The position numbers and the translations under genes are program-made. Below the pieces are notes generated by a model. It ran no database searches. It was not told the DNA's origin and was given only the letters and a program-made list of their open reading frames with translations. From Verrucomicrobiota bacterium (GTDB taxonomy: Bacteria; Verrucomicrobiota; Verrucomicrobiia; Limisphaerales; CAIMTB01), in NCBI GenBank assembly GCA_963205105.1, contig CAUJJW010000322.1, forward strand, positions 1-64,000: 64,000 nt of DNA, read 5' to 3'. Below are positions 41,892 to 51,439 of this stretch, in pieces; within the stretch, counting starts at the first letter, position 1, and the number at the start of each line of letters is the position of its first letter.

Positions 41892-43784
41892 CTAAAGCTG
41901 GATGGGGTTCTTCAGTCCGAGAGTCATCTCGAACGTAAAGGTGGGGGCGCCCTCCTCCGGAGTCGGCTGTTTGCCGAGGCGCGTGTTCTCCGGGTCGAAA
42001 AGTGGACTTGACCGCAATTCTTGCTCCACGGAAGCCGTGATGTGCAGATTGTTGGTCGGTGAGAGATTGGCCAAGTTCACGGCCCTAAACACCAGACTGA
42101 TTTCAGACACCTCGTTTGTGGAGCCGGACTTCTTTTTCTTCGCGGACGCCGCGGCGGGAGCCGTGTCGCCTCCGCCCCCATCGCCTCCATCACCCTCAGC
42201 AGCTACCGGCGTTGTTGGAATGAGCCCGTACCGCTTCATCAACTCCGGCGACATCCCGAAGGAAGCAGGCTTCGCCTCCTCTTCGGCGGGTGCTTCCTGG
42301 CTATCAGCAAATTCCTTCACGACATCGCCCATGCGCATCGATTCGATCCAGATTCCGACATCCACGCCAGGTGGCTTTGCCTTTTCTTCGGCCGCGAGCA
42401 GGGCATTGCGGAGCTCGCCAAAGAGATCGACCCACCGAAACTTCGCCTGGAGCCAATCTCGGTAATAGGTTGCCTCTTCCTCGGCCTTCTTCAGCGTCGA
42501 ATTGGCCGAGTTAAGTTGTTGCTCCTTCGATTGCAGTGGCTCGACCTTTTCAGCGATTTGGTTGAGCGCGGCTTCCTTGTCGTTGCCCACGGACCGCGCG
42601 AAGAATCCGAGAGCGGCCACCACACCCACGAGGCTGAACAACGAAGCCAACAGGTAAGGCTTCTTCTGATCGAACTGCTGCCTCTTGAGGGAGCTTTTGG
42701 GCAGCAGGTTCAATTCGATGGGACACTGGGCAAGATTCCGAAGAGCGAGCCCCACCAACTCCCCCATCCCGTGAGCCACGCCAGAAAGCTCGTCCACGTT
42801 GACGGCTGGTCCAATCTGGACGTTGCGGAGGGGGTTGAAGTACTCAACCGGCACGTTCAGTTTCTCGTTAAAGAACTGAGCAGTGTAAGGCATAATGGAA
42901 GCACCGCCCGACAGCACCAATCGCTGGGGTGCCCCCCCGCCCTGCTGGCCGCGATAGAACTGAATCGTCTGGTTGACCTGAATGTGGAGGCGGGTCATGA
43001 CCTGCCGGGCAACCTTCGCGATAGCGGCCTGCTTGGGATCCTCAGGCTCCTCATACGCGCCACCAAGACTGACGAGACCGTGCTGCAGCTTGAAGGATTC
43101 AGCCTCATTGAACCGAATTTTGGATTCGGTCGCAAAATCCTGGGTGATCGAATTGGCTCCAATGCTGATGCTGCGCGCGTAGATCTTGCCCTTCTCGAAG
43201 AACAGCACGGTGCTGGTCTTGGCGCCGATGTCCAAGAGCATCGTGCATCCATCCTGGTCGCTGTAATTGAAGCGAAAGGCGTTGGCGAGAGCAGCGGGAG
43301 AAACATCCACGTGCTGCAGGCGAACACCTTTGGATTCGGCGACTCGGAAAAGTCCTTCAACAATGTCGGTCTTGATCGCGACGAGCAGGACCTCCATCTC
43401 CCCACCGGCTGCGGTGCCTAGGATTTGATAGTCCCAGACAACTTCGGCCAGCGGGAACGGCACGTTCTGCTGGGCCTCATATTGGATGATCTGCGAGACC
43501 TTGGCAGAATCGACCGGAGGCAGTTTGACGAACTTCGAGAAGACGTGGAACCCAGGAGCGCAGACGCTGGCGGTGCGAGCGCTAAACCCGCGTTCTGAGA
43601 TCAACTCCTGAAGCCCCTTGGTCACCACGCGTTCCCGGGCCGTCTCCTGGGATCCTTCGAGGCCTAGTGAGCGGGTCCCAAATTGGCGCAGCACTAGATT
43701 CCCGGCGTCGTTGATCTCGAACTCGGCCAGCTTCAGCGTGCCGGCGCCGAAATCGATCGTGAGGAATGGCTTGGCTTTAAGCAT
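41892..43784 (-). CDS. PilM-PilN fusion protein
   Basis: 630 residues in two parts. Residues 1-350 are an actin/FtsA-like PilM ATPase domain: phosphate 1 DFGAGTLKLAEF, phosphate 2 LLDIGAKTSTVLFF, adenosine-like LVLSGGASIMPYTAQFF. Residues from about 355 are PilN-like: the characteristic cytoplasmic INLLP-type motif LNLLPKSSLKRQQ (358-370) that normally binds PilM, a transmembrane helix (YLLASLFSLVGVVAALGFFA), a coiled coil and a periplasmic alpha/beta domain. A linker contains SPELMKRYGLIP (512-523), related to the repeats in the PilO-like protein. The fusion keeps the PilM-PilN contact within one chain. ATG at 43784 was chosen as the start of the ATPase fold. It is the first gene of the pil-type operon. 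Confidence 0.88.
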   Translation of the reverse strand: MLKAKPFLTIDFGAGTLKLAEFEINDAGNLVLRQFGTRSLGLEGSQETARERVVTKGLQELISERGFSARTASVCAPGFHVFSKFVKLPPVDSAKVSQIIQYEAQQNVPFPLAEVVWDYQILGTAAGGEMEVLLVAIKTDIVEGLFRVAESKGVRLQHVDVSPAALANAFRFNYSDQDGCTMLLDIGAKTSTVLFFEKGKIYARSISIGANSITQDFATESKIRFNEAESFKLQHGLVSLGGAYEEPEDPKQAAIAKVARQVMTRLHIQVNQTIQFYRGQQGGGAPQRLVLSGGASIMPYTAQFFNEKLNVPVEYFNPLRNVQIGPAVNVDELSGVAHGMGELVGLALRNLAQCPIELNLLPKSSLKRQQFDQKKPYLLASLFSLVGVVAALGFFARSVGNDKEAALNQIAEKVEPLQSKEQQLNSANSTLKKAEEEATYYRDWLQAKFRWVDLFGELRNALLAAEEKAKPPGVDVGIWIESMRMGDVVKEFADSQEAPAEEEAKPASFGMSPELMKRYGLIPTTPVAAEGDGGDGGGGDTAPAAASAKKKKSGSTNEVSEISLVFRAVNLANLSPTNNLHITASVEQELRSSPLFDPENTRLGKQPTPEEGAPTFTFEMTLGLKNPIQL

Positions 43785-43921
43785 GGTGCCAGGAACGTTG
43801 CGTTGGCGCAGGCGACGCGACAACCGATCGCGCGTGAACGCCGAACGGGAGCAGGCGACGGGTGGTTAAAGGAAAGCAGTTCACAGGGCAAACTCAAAAA
43901 TCCCGCGTGGCTGTCGGGCCT

Positions 43922-44914
43922 TCATACGGGCTGACCCTTCATTTGACCACAAAAATAATCTATCGTGAGCTGAAGACCTTGAGCCAACCCGACTTCAGGA
44001 CTCCACTTGAGGAGCTTCTGTGCCCGTGAAATATCAGGCCGACGCTGCTTGGGATCATCCTCCGGCGCGGGTTTGGTGACCAATCGGCTTCGGGATCCGG
44101 TGAGCCTCAGGATCTCCTGAGCGAACTCACGGATGGTCATTTCCCGGGGATTGCCGATGTTCGTGGGCGACCATGCGCTCCGATCGGTGCACATCATCAG
44201 GCGGTAAATGCCCTCCACGAGGTCTGAGACGTAGCAAAAGCTGCGCGTCTGAGCACCATCGCCATGGATGGCAAGTGGTGTTCCAGCCAGGGCCGAACCT
44301 ATGAACGAGGGCACAACGCGTCCATCTCGAAGGCGCATTCTTGGCCCGAACGTGTTGAAGATCCTCACGATGCGGGTCTGCAGCCCGTGTTCCGCCCGGT
44401 ACGCCATGGTGAGAGCTTCCGCAAAGCGCTTCGCCTCGTCATAACAGCCACGAGGCCCCACGGGGTTCACATTGCCCCAGTAATCTTCCGTTTGCGGATG
44501 GACCAGGGGGTCCCCATAGACCTCGGAAGTGGATGCCAGCAGGAAACGGGCGCCCTTGTTCTTGGCCAGGCCGAGGGCCTTGTGGGTGCCCAGCGACCCA
44601 ACCTTCAGGGTCTGGATGGGCAACTCCAAATAATCCACCGGACTTGCCGGTGAGGCGAAGTGCCAGACAAAATCGACCGGTCCTTCCAGAAACAGGAACT
44701 CCGTCACATCCTGCTTCACGAAGCGAAAAGCCGGATTTCCCGCCAAGTGCTGGATATTTTGGAGCGAGCCAGTGACGAGGTTGTCCAGCACCGTCACCCG
44801 ATGGCCCCGCGACAGCAGCAAGTCGGTGAGGTGCGACCCCAAAAAACCTGCACCGCCCGTCACCACGGAGTGTGGCGAGGCTGAGCGCGACGTTTTTCGG
44901 GTGGGCAGTGCCAT
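43922..44914 (-). CDS. NAD-dependent epimerase, UDP-glucuronate decarboxylase (UXS)-like
   Basis: 330 residues of an extended SDR. The NAD site is [53 protein letters not shown] and [16 protein letters not shown] are the UXS signature, with the catalytic Tyr and Lys in YDEAK. UXS enzymes convert UDP-glucuronate to UDP-xylose. dTDP-glucose dehydratase is unlikely because of the PIQTLK and WGNVNP motifs. It would supply sugars for envelope polysaccharide. ATG at 44914 was chosen as the start close to the Rossmann strand; in-frame sequence upstream is not homologous. It lies between nuoN and the pilus genes and probably has its own promoter. Confidence 0.88.
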   Translation of the reverse strand: MALPTRKTSRSASPHSVVTGGAGFLGSHLTDLLLSRGHRVTVLDNLVTGSLQNIQHLAGNPAFRFVKQDVTEFLFLEGPVDFVWHFASPASPVDYLELPIQTLKVGSLGTHKALGLAKNKGARFLLASTSEVYGDPLVHPQTEDYWGNVNPVGPRGCYDEAKRFAEALTMAYRAEHGLQTRIVRIFNTFGPRMRLRDGRVVPSFIGSALAGTPLAIHGDGAQTRSFCYVSDLVEGIYRLMMCTDRSAWSPTNIGNPREMTIREFAQEILRLTGSRSRLVTKPAPEDDPKQRRPDISRAQKLLKWSPEVGLAQGLQLTIDYFCGQMKGQPV

Positions 44915-45012
44915 GGGTTTTGCTGTCGGGAACGAAACTCTGCCCGAAGCCCGTAGCACTTGTGAAGCCCCTTGATGCTGACGAACGCGGATTCGCGATT
45001 CTTCAAACCCGT

Positions 45013-46464
45013 TCAGAACTTCAGCAGGGCCACGGCCGCCACTGCCGCATCCCAAACAGAACCAGGGAAAAGCCCCAAAAAGAGGATTCCGAGTACCCCG
45101 CCAACCAGAGCCATTCGGATGACGGGGGGCACCACCACCGGGCTTGTCTCCTCAGGCCCCTGATTCCAATAAATGGCTCGAACGACTCCAAAATAGTACC
45201 AGAAGGAGATCACCACGCCGATGATCGCGATCCCGCCCAAAACGAAGTAGGAGGGCAACGCGGTGCCCTGTTCCACAAGCGCTTTCAACACCAGGAACTT
45301 GCCAAAGAAGCCAACTAACGGTGGAACACCTGCCAACGAGACCATGGAAATCGCCAGGGCGCCTGCCAGGAGCGGCGAACGTTGATGCAGACCTGCAAGC
45401 GCTGAAAAATCATCCGTTCCCAACCGCTCCACGACCACGGCAACCACCAGGAAGGCCGTCAGCACGGTGAAGAGGTAGCCAGCGAGGTAAAACAACACCG
45501 CCGCAGAGCCCGCTTTCGACATCGCGGCCAGGCCCAGCACCACAAATCCACCGTTGGCGATGCTGGAGTAACCCATGAGCCGCTTGAGACTCCTTTGGGG
45601 AATCGCACTGAGACTTCCAAAAAGGATCGAAACCGCCGCCACCACCATCAGGAGCATCTCCCACTTCAATCCAAGTTCCGGAATAACGCCGCCCAAGAGG
45701 CGAACCAGAAGAACCACCCCAGCAGCCTTGGAACCAATCGCGAGGAAAGCCGTCGTAGGTGCCGGGGAACCTTCGTAGACGTCGGGTGCCCAAATCTGGA
45801 ACGGAAAAACCGCCACCTTGAATGCAAGGCCGCCGAGAACCAGAAGCATTCCCACCTGAAACAGCCTGTTCTCGGCAAGTTCCGCGGATTTCGCCGCCAG
45901 TTCGTCGAACTGCATGGTTCCAGAAGCACCAAAGCACAGGGCGATTCCGTAAACCATGAAAGCCGAGGACAGCGCCCCCAGGATCAGGTACTTCACGCCG
46001 GCCTCCAGTGAGGCCACTCGGGATCGCTGGTAGCTGGTCAGCACGTAAAACGCGACGGTGATCAACTCCAATGCCACGTACATCACGGCGAAATTGTTGG
46101 CCGACGCCGCCAGAAGCATTCCAGCCAGCGCGAAGAGGGTGAGCACGAAGTATTCCGTCACACCCGATCCCAGTCGGTCCCCCATGTCCGCGGCCAATAG
46201 GAGAACGAACACACCGGCACAGAGGAACAGCGCCTTAAAGAACACCGCCAACCCATCCAGGACGAACATCCTCCCGAACGCATAGCCGGGTTCGGGCAGC
46301 CCTGCATGGCCGGAGAGCGCGTAAAGGCAAAGGACCGCTACGACGGCGGCGGAGGCATGGCCCAGCAGGCGTCGTCGCGCAGTCGGGACCACCCCGTCCA
46401 TCATCAGGAGCGACAAGCCAAGCAACACCAGCACGACTTCAGGTCCGAGCAGCCAGAGATTCAT
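45013..46464 (-). CDS. nuoN: NADH-quinone oxidoreductase subunit N
   Basis: 483 residues of an antiporter-like proton-pumping subunit of respiratory complex I. Fourteen or so helices are visible. Diagnostic stretches are [16 protein letters not shown] (TM5 with key Glu), the lysine-bearing [22 protein letters not shown], and [13 protein letters not shown]. It is the last gene of the nuo operon; its ATG overlaps the nuoM stop (ATGA). It pumps protons at the distal part of the membrane arm together with NuoL and NuoM. Length is normal. Confidence 0.95.
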   Translation of the reverse strand: MNLWLLGPEVVLVLLGLSLLMMDGVVPTARRRLLGHASAAVVAVLCLYALSGHAGLPEPGYAFGRMFVLDGLAVFFKALFLCAGVFVLLLAADMGDRLGSGVTEYFVLTLFALAGMLLAASANNFAVMYVALELITVAFYVLTSYQRSRVASLEAGVKYLILGALSSAFMVYGIALCFGASGTMQFDELAAKSAELAENRLFQVGMLLVLGGLAFKVAVFPFQIWAPDVYEGSPAPTTAFLAIGSKAAGVVLLVRLLGGVIPELGLKWEMLLMVVAAVSILFGSLSAIPQRSLKRLMGYSSIANGGFVVLGLAAMSKAGSAAVLFYLAGYLFTVLTAFLVVAVVVERLGTDDFSALAGLHQRSPLLAGALAISMVSLAGVPPLVGFFGKFLVLKALVEQGTALPSYFVLGGIAIIGVVISFWYYFGVVRAIYWNQGPEETSPVVVPPVIRMALVGGVLGILFLGLFPGSVWDAAVAAVALLKF

Positions 46465-48026
46465 GGGATTGGATGACCAGGTGCCGTTGCCAAATGAGGA
46501 GCAGGACGCGAACGTTCCACCGCGTCCACGATGAGTTTTGCACTCGGCTCAATGTGATCGGTCAGCAAACGAGGAGCCACTCCCAGTGCCAACAGGCTGA
46601 CCAGGAGCACGACATAAGGGAGTCGGCGCCACGCGCCGGTCGGGTCGTTCGATTTCCTCCACGTCTCGCCGATCGGGCCGTGGAACATTTCCCGCACGGC
46701 ACGCAGCATGTACACGGCAGCAACGATCAAAGCCCCCCACGCTGCCGCCGCGACGAACCAGCGGAACGAGATCCATCCGCCGCAGATCAGCAGGTCGCTT
46801 TTCCAACCGCCGAACAGGACGAGCATCTCGCCGACGAAATTGCCGAAACCCGGGAGACCGCAGCCTGCCATCATGGCCATAACCATCACCGTTCCGGTGA
46901 ACGGCAACTGCTTGAGCAATCCCCCCATCCGGCCCATGTCGAGCGATCCCGTTTGGCGGTACAAAAACCCGCTGAGGGCAAAGCTGAGCGCGGCGAGAAA
47001 ACCATGGGCCACCATGACCATCACGGCACCCGTGACGCCCACGGTGGTCAGGCTGGCTACCCCAAGAAAAACAAATCCGACGTGCGCCACGCTCGAATTA
47101 CCGATGAGCTGATTCAGGTCCCGCTGACGCATCGCCACCCAACCGCAATAGAGGATGTTGCCAAGGCACATCCAGGCCAGGAGCGGCAGCCACTCCTTCG
47201 CGCCTTCGGGCAGGAGCGGCACGGCGACCTTGAGCAGAACGTACAAACCGAATTTCTTGAGCACACCCGCATGAAGCATTGCGGTTGCGGTGGGCGCCGC
47301 CCCGTAACCCAGGGGAGCCCACGTGTGAAACGGCCAAAGCGAAACCAGGATGCCCAGCCCGAACATCAGCCACGGGAAGATGAAATACTGACGTGCCGCA
47401 GGCATCGGGTTGGCCGCCAAGGTGTCGGTGAGCGTTACCAGGTCGAAGGTTCGGACCCCAGACTGCAGGTAGAGCGCGATCAAGCCGATCAGCGCCACAA
47501 GCGCGCCCAGGGTCAGGTAGAGCGTGATCTGGAAGGCCGCCGACTGGCGTCGTTCACCGCGCCCCCAGACCCCGATCATGATGAAGGTCGGAACCAGCGC
47601 CAGCTCGTGAAAGAAATAGAGGAAGAACACATCCAGCGAGGCGAAGGCCCCCAAGATGCCCCCGGTCATCAGCATCAGGAGCACGTAGTACTCCTTGGTT
47701 CGGTCTTCGATCTCCCACGAGACACAGGCGGCCGCGAACGCCACAATGGCACCCATCACGATCAGACCGAGATTGATGCCGTCCACACCCACGAAGAACG
47801 AGATCCCCAGCGATTCCACCCAGGGGATCTGTTGAACAAACCGATACCCCCCCCGCCCCACTGGTGCAGTGGCAAAGCCCAAGAGAAGATCGATGGCCAT
47901 CCACGCCACAACGGCGGTCACCGCCACAGCCACGGTGCGCAGGACGCCTTTCGAAGTCCGCGGGACCAAGCAAAGCCCCGCCGCGGCCAATAACGGGAGC
48001 CCAAGAATCCAGGTCAGTGGTGACAT
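46461..48026 (-). CDS. nuoM: NADH-quinone oxidoreductase subunit M
   Basis: 521 residues, about 14 transmembrane helices. Conserved elements are FFHELALVPTFIMIGVWG (Glu in TM5), SLWPFHTWAPLGYGAAPTAT and LNQLIGNSSVAHVGFVFLG, all normal for NuoM. It is the second antiporter-like pump of complex I. The ATG at 48026 starts MSPLTWIL; an in-frame TTG at 48041 adds five residues. The intergenic gap to nuoL is 27 bases, and its stop overlaps nuoN. Confidence 0.95.
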   Translation of the reverse strand: MSPLTWILGLPLLAAAGLCLVPRTSKGVLRTVAVAVTAVVAWMAIDLLLGFATAPVGRGGYRFVQQIPWVESLGISFFVGVDGINLGLIVMGAIVAFAAACVSWEIEDRTKEYYVLLMLMTGGILGAFASLDVFFLYFFHELALVPTFIMIGVWGRGERRQSAAFQITLYLTLGALVALIGLIALYLQSGVRTFDLVTLTDTLAANPMPAARQYFIFPWLMFGLGILVSLWPFHTWAPLGYGAAPTATAMLHAGVLKKFGLYVLLKVAVPLLPEGAKEWLPLLAWMCLGNILYCGWVAMRQRDLNQLIGNSSVAHVGFVFLGVASLTTVGVTGAVMVMVAHGFLAALSFALSGFLYRQTGSLDMGRMGGLLKQLPFTGTVMVMAMMAGCGLPGFGNFVGEMLVLFGGWKSDLLICGGWISFRWFVAAAAWGALIVAAVYMLRAVREMFHGPIGETWRKSNDPTGAWRRLPYVVLLVSLLALGVAPRLLTDHIEPSAKLIVDAVERSRPAPHLATAPGHPIP

Positions 48027-48053
48027 GTCAGTGGCGATCAATATTTCCAGGGC

Positions 48054-49985
48054 TCATAGCACCACGATCCAAAGCGCGACGACCATGCCAGCTGCCGCCA
48101 GAAAAGCGTAGGTCTGCAAATTACCAGTCAGGACCAGCCGAAGCGCACGCCCGGCGACGTCTGTCGCGCCCGCCAGGCCGCGCACGAACATTCCGGCCAC
48201 GATCCAGCGGTCGACCCAGTCCGCCACCGCGGCCAGGGCGTCGTGGGTGCAGCGGATGAGCCACGCGTAGGCTTCATCGAAGTAAAACTTGTCGCGCATC
48301 CAGCGTGCGAGAGGGCCCAGGCGCTCCGGCAGCGGATCGCGCACCGGGTGGGAGCCGTAAAGGGTCCAGGCCACCGCAAAACCGATCCCCGTCGCAAACA
48401 GACCCAGGAACGCAGCCAGGGGTGCGTGACCAAACGGCTCGAAGACCCCGGCGAGGAAGCCGCCGTGATCCTCGTGACCGGACGCGCCAGCCATGCCCAA
48501 CCCTCGTTTCAAGGCGGTGTCGATTCCCCAGAAACCAGCGAACACCGAAGCTATGGCCAGGAACCGCAGTGGCCAGAGCATGACCGAGGGGGACTCGTGC
48601 GCGTGGGAAGCCGCGGCATCCCGGGGTTCGCCGCGGAGCGCGACCAAGACGAGTCGGAACATATAAAACGTGGTGAGCGCAGCCACCACGAGGGCCAGGC
48701 CGAAGAGAACCGGCCGGGTCTCCGCCGCAGCCAGGATTCCGTCCTTCGAGTAGAAGCCGCTGAAAGGCGGCACTCCGCACAAAGCCAGCGTGCCGACCAG
48801 AAACGTCCAATACGTCACCGGCAAGCGAGAGCGCAGTCCTCCCATCTTCCAAATGTCCTGCTCGTGGTGGAGGGCGTGAATCACGGAACCGGCCCCGAGG
48901 AACAGCAACGCCTTGAAGAACGCGTGCGTCACCAAGTGGTACATGCCGGCCTCGGGTCTGGCACACCCCACCGCCATGACCATGTAACCGAGTTGAGACA
49001 GCGTGGAGTACGCGAGGATGCGCTTGATGTCGCTTTGCTGAACCGCCATCAGGGCCGCCATGAGCGACGTGATGCCTCCCGTCCAGGCGATCACGTCGAG
49101 AGCGGAAATGCCGGAGAGAAAACCAAGGGACTCCGGCCAGGCCGGGGCCAGTTCGAAAAGGAAGAATGAGCGCGCCAGCATGTAGACACCGGCCGCCACC
49201 ATCGTCGCCGCGTGAATCAGGGCGCTGACGGGTGTCGGTCCCTCCATGGCGTCCGGCAACCACACGTGCAGCGGGAACTGGGCGCTCTTGCCCATGGCTC
49301 CCATGAAAACCAGCACCCCCGCCAGGCTTGCGAAGGCGCCCAGCGCCTGGGGGTCCGCAGCCAAGGCGCGCTGGAGATCGAGGAAGTCGACGGTGCCGAG
49401 CGATGCCCACACGGCGATGATGCCGAGCAGGAATCCGAAGTCACCGATGCGGTTGGTCAGGAAGGCTTTCTTGGCCGCGTCGGCGGCGGCGGGGCGTTCG
49501 AACCAGAATCCGATAAGCAAATAGCTGGAGACGCCAACCAACTCCCAGAACACGAACATCATCACAAAATTCGAGGCCAGGACGATTCCTAGCATCGAGA
49601 ACATGAACAGGCTCAGGGACGCGAAGAAGCGGGCGTAGGAAGGGTCCCCCGCCATGTAGCCGCAGGAATAGATATGGATCATCAATCCCACGCCGGTAAC
49701 GCCGAGCAGCATCACGTTCGACAAGGAATCCAACCGGAGCCCGAGCTCCACCGACAGCCCCCCCACGTTCAGCCAGTTTACCGACGCTATGAGGCATTCC
49801 CCGGCAGGGATATGGAGACCGCGGTAGGAGAGCACCAGCAGCACGGATGCGACGAACGCGGCGGCCACCGCGGTCACCGACACCGCCGCACTCAGACCGG
49901 CGTTGCGTCGGGTGAAAAGCGTGATCCCCGCCGCCGACAGAAGCGGCAATGCCAGGATGATCCACGCAAGCGTTTCGGGTTGCAT
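48054..49985 (-). CDS. nuoL: NADH-quinone oxidoreductase subunit L
   Basis: 643 residues. It contains the NuoL signatures FVFWELVGVSSYLLIGFWF, TNRIGDFGFLLG, GKSAQFPLHVWLPDAMEGPT, PVSALIHAATMVAAGVYM, and TLSQLGYMVMA. The C-terminus has the long lateral-helix region and a final helix. It is the distal antiporter subunit of complex I. ATG at 49985 has GGAAGA about 5 bases upstream. Length is at the usual range of 600-650. Confidence 0.95.
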   Translation of the reverse strand: MQPETLAWIILALPLLSAAGITLFTRRNAGLSAAVSVTAVAAAFVASVLLVLSYRGLHIPAGECLIASVNWLNVGGLSVELGLRLDSLSNVMLLGVTGVGLMIHIYSCGYMAGDPSYARFFASLSLFMFSMLGIVLASNFVMMFVFWELVGVSSYLLIGFWFERPAAADAAKKAFLTNRIGDFGFLLGIIAVWASLGTVDFLDLQRALAADPQALGAFASLAGVLVFMGAMGKSAQFPLHVWLPDAMEGPTPVSALIHAATMVAAGVYMLARSFFLFELAPAWPESLGFLSGISALDVIAWTGGITSLMAALMAVQQSDIKRILAYSTLSQLGYMVMAVGCARPEAGMYHLVTHAFFKALLFLGAGSVIHALHHEQDIWKMGGLRSRLPVTYWTFLVGTLALCGVPPFSGFYSKDGILAAAETRPVLFGLALVVAALTTFYMFRLVLVALRGEPRDAAASHAHESPSVMLWPLRFLAIASVFAGFWGIDTALKRGLGMAGASGHEDHGGFLAGVFEPFGHAPLAAFLGLFATGIGFAVAWTLYGSHPVRDPLPERLGPLARWMRDKFYFDEAYAWLIRCTHDALAAVADWVDRWIVAGMFVRGLAGATDVAGRALRLVLTGNLQTYAFLAAAGMVVALWIVVL

Positions 49986-50013
49986 CGTATTCTTCCGGTT
50001 CCTTCCCCTTGAA

Positions 50014-50319
50014 TCAGAATTTGAGCGACGTGAGGTCCTCGACGTGAGCCGATTGCCGGCGTCGGTACAGGGCGACGATCAGTGCGAGACCGACGGAGAC
50101 CTCGGCAGCGGCCACGGTGATGATGAAGAACACCATCAACTGGCCATCCAAGTTCTTGTTGTACCGGGAGAACGCGACAAGGGCCAGGTTGGCGGCGTTG
50201 AGCATGAGCTCGAGGCCCATGTACATCACCAGCAGGTTGCGTCGCAGGATGACTCCCAGCAGGCCGAGGCTGAAGAGCCCGGCGCTGATCAAAAGATAAT
50301 GTTCGAGCCCCACCTTCAC
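50014..50319 (-). CDS. nuoK: NADH-quinone oxidoreductase subunit K
   Basis: 101 residues with three transmembrane helices. It carries the conserved Glu residues in VMYMGLELMLNAANLALVAF and a second in AAAEVSVGLALIVALYR. These glutamates connect the quinone site to the pumps. It begins with GTG at 50319 that overlaps the nuoJ stop, so it is translationally coupled. Length is normal. Confidence 0.95.
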   Translation of the reverse strand: MKVGLEHYLLISAGLFSLGLLGVILRRNLLVMYMGLELMLNAANLALVAFSRYNKNLDGQLMVFFIITVAAAEVSVGLALIVALYRRRQSAHVEDLTSLKF

Positions 50320-50816
50320 TTGAGATCCCTCCGGCTCAGCAGAATGACGCCGAGCATTCCGACCAGCAGCAGCACCGAAACCGCCTCAAAAGGCAGCAAG
50401 TAACGTTGGAAGAGCGCCAACCCAAGAGCGTGCGTGGTGCCCTCCAGTTCCGGAGTCAGGCCGGCGCCTGCGTGCGACCGAACAATCGTCGTGGCCAAAA
50501 CCGCTAACAGGCCCCCGACGGTGATGAAGCCTGCTCCTACCCCAAACCGGTTCCAGTGCCGGCGCTCCTCCTCCTTGAGATCCAGCAGCATGATCACGAA
50601 GAGGAACAGGACCATTACCGCGCCCGCATAAACCAGGATTTGAACCGCGGCGATGAAGAACGCATGGAGGAGAACAAACAGACCGGCAAGCCACACCATG
50701 GTCAAAACCAGGAACAGCGCGCTCGCGACGGGGCTGCGCGAGAACGGGTTGGCCACGGTCATGAAGGCGCATGCGAGCGCGAGGCCGCCGAACACGTAGA
50801 AGAGCACGTCGGTCAT
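50316..50816 (-). CDS. nuoJ: NADH-quinone oxidoreductase subunit J
   Basis: 166 residues, five helices. VLFYVFGGLALACAFMTVANP opens as in family members, and the conserved TM3 is LVYAGAVMVLFLFVIMLLDL-like (QILVYAGAVMVLFLF), with the pi-bulge region. It forms part of the connection between the quinone module and the proton pumps. ATG at 50816. The gap to nuoI is 29 bases. Confidence 0.94.
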   Translation of the reverse strand: MTDVLFYVFGGLALACAFMTVANPFSRSPVASALFLVLTMVWLAGLFVLLHAFFIAAVQILVYAGAVMVLFLFVIMLLDLKEEERRHWNRFGVGAGFITVGGLLAVLATTIVRSHAGAGLTPELEGTTHALGLALFQRYLLPFEAVSVLLLVGMLGVILLSRRDLK

Positions 50817-50845
50817 GAGAATAGCGGTGCGGTGCTCACGGTGGG

Positions 50846-51433
50846 CTAGTGGGCGGCGGGACGGTTCTCAATCGGAAAGGCCTCCTGGGCCCTGGCCTCG
50901 TCGAGCTTGTGCCGCCATTTCTGGGTTCCGGCATGCGTGCCGCCCAGGGAGAGCAGTTTCTCCTTGTTGTAAATCATCTCCGCCCGGCTCAGGCCGGTGA
51001 GGGAATAATCTTTTTGCAGAAAGATGGCCTCCTCGGGACACACTTCCTGGCAGAGGCCGCAGAAGATGCACCGGAGCATGTTGATCTCGAACTCCTTGGG
51101 CATCTTCTCCGCATTGTCGCGGTCGGCCGGAGGCCCATCCGGTCCCGGCGGGGTGATTCGAATCGCCTTGGGCGGGCAGACAAATTCGCACAGCTGGCAA
51201 CTGACGCACTTCGTGCTGCCTTCCTGGTCGCGCACCAGGTAGGGGGCTCCGCGGTAACCACGTTCCACCTTCCATGGCACCTCGGGATAATACCCGTCGG
51301 AGGTTTCCTTCGCGGCGTTGCGCCCTTCGAACACCGTGCGTTTGAAGTGCCTCCAAGTGACGCTGAAGCCGTTGACCACGGCCGGCAGGTAGAGGCGCTC
51401 CGCGAGGCTGAGTTCTTTGCGTTCGACAATCAT
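50846..51433 (-). CDS. nuoI: NADH-quinone oxidoreductase subunit I
   Basis: 195 residues of the iron-sulphur subunit that passes electrons to NuoB and quinone. Two complete 4Fe-4S motifs are present: CVSCQLCEFVCP (Cys76, 79, 82, 86) and CIFCGLCQEVCP (Cys122, 125, 128, 132). The loop between them is longer than usual, with a Pro/Asp-rich stretch. ATG at 51433, 6 bases after the nuoH stop. Cytoplasmic face of the membrane arm. Confidence 0.95.
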   Translation of the reverse strand: MIVERKELSLAERLYLPAVVNGFSVTWRHFKRTVFEGRNAAKETSDGYYPEVPWKVERGYRGAPYLVRDQEGSTKCVSCQLCEFVCPPKAIRITPPGPDGPPADRDNAEKMPKEFEINMLRCIFCGLCQEVCPEEAIFLQKDYSLTGLSRAEMIYNKEKLLSLGGTHAGTQKWRHKLDEARAQEAFPIENRPAAH

Positions 51434-51439
51434 GGCAGT

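Noticed and set aside
46473-47993. 506-codon open frame opposite nuoM
   Set aside because: Its translation is rich in His, Arg and Gln and is the complement of a clearly real membrane subunit; no ribosome-binding site or homology.
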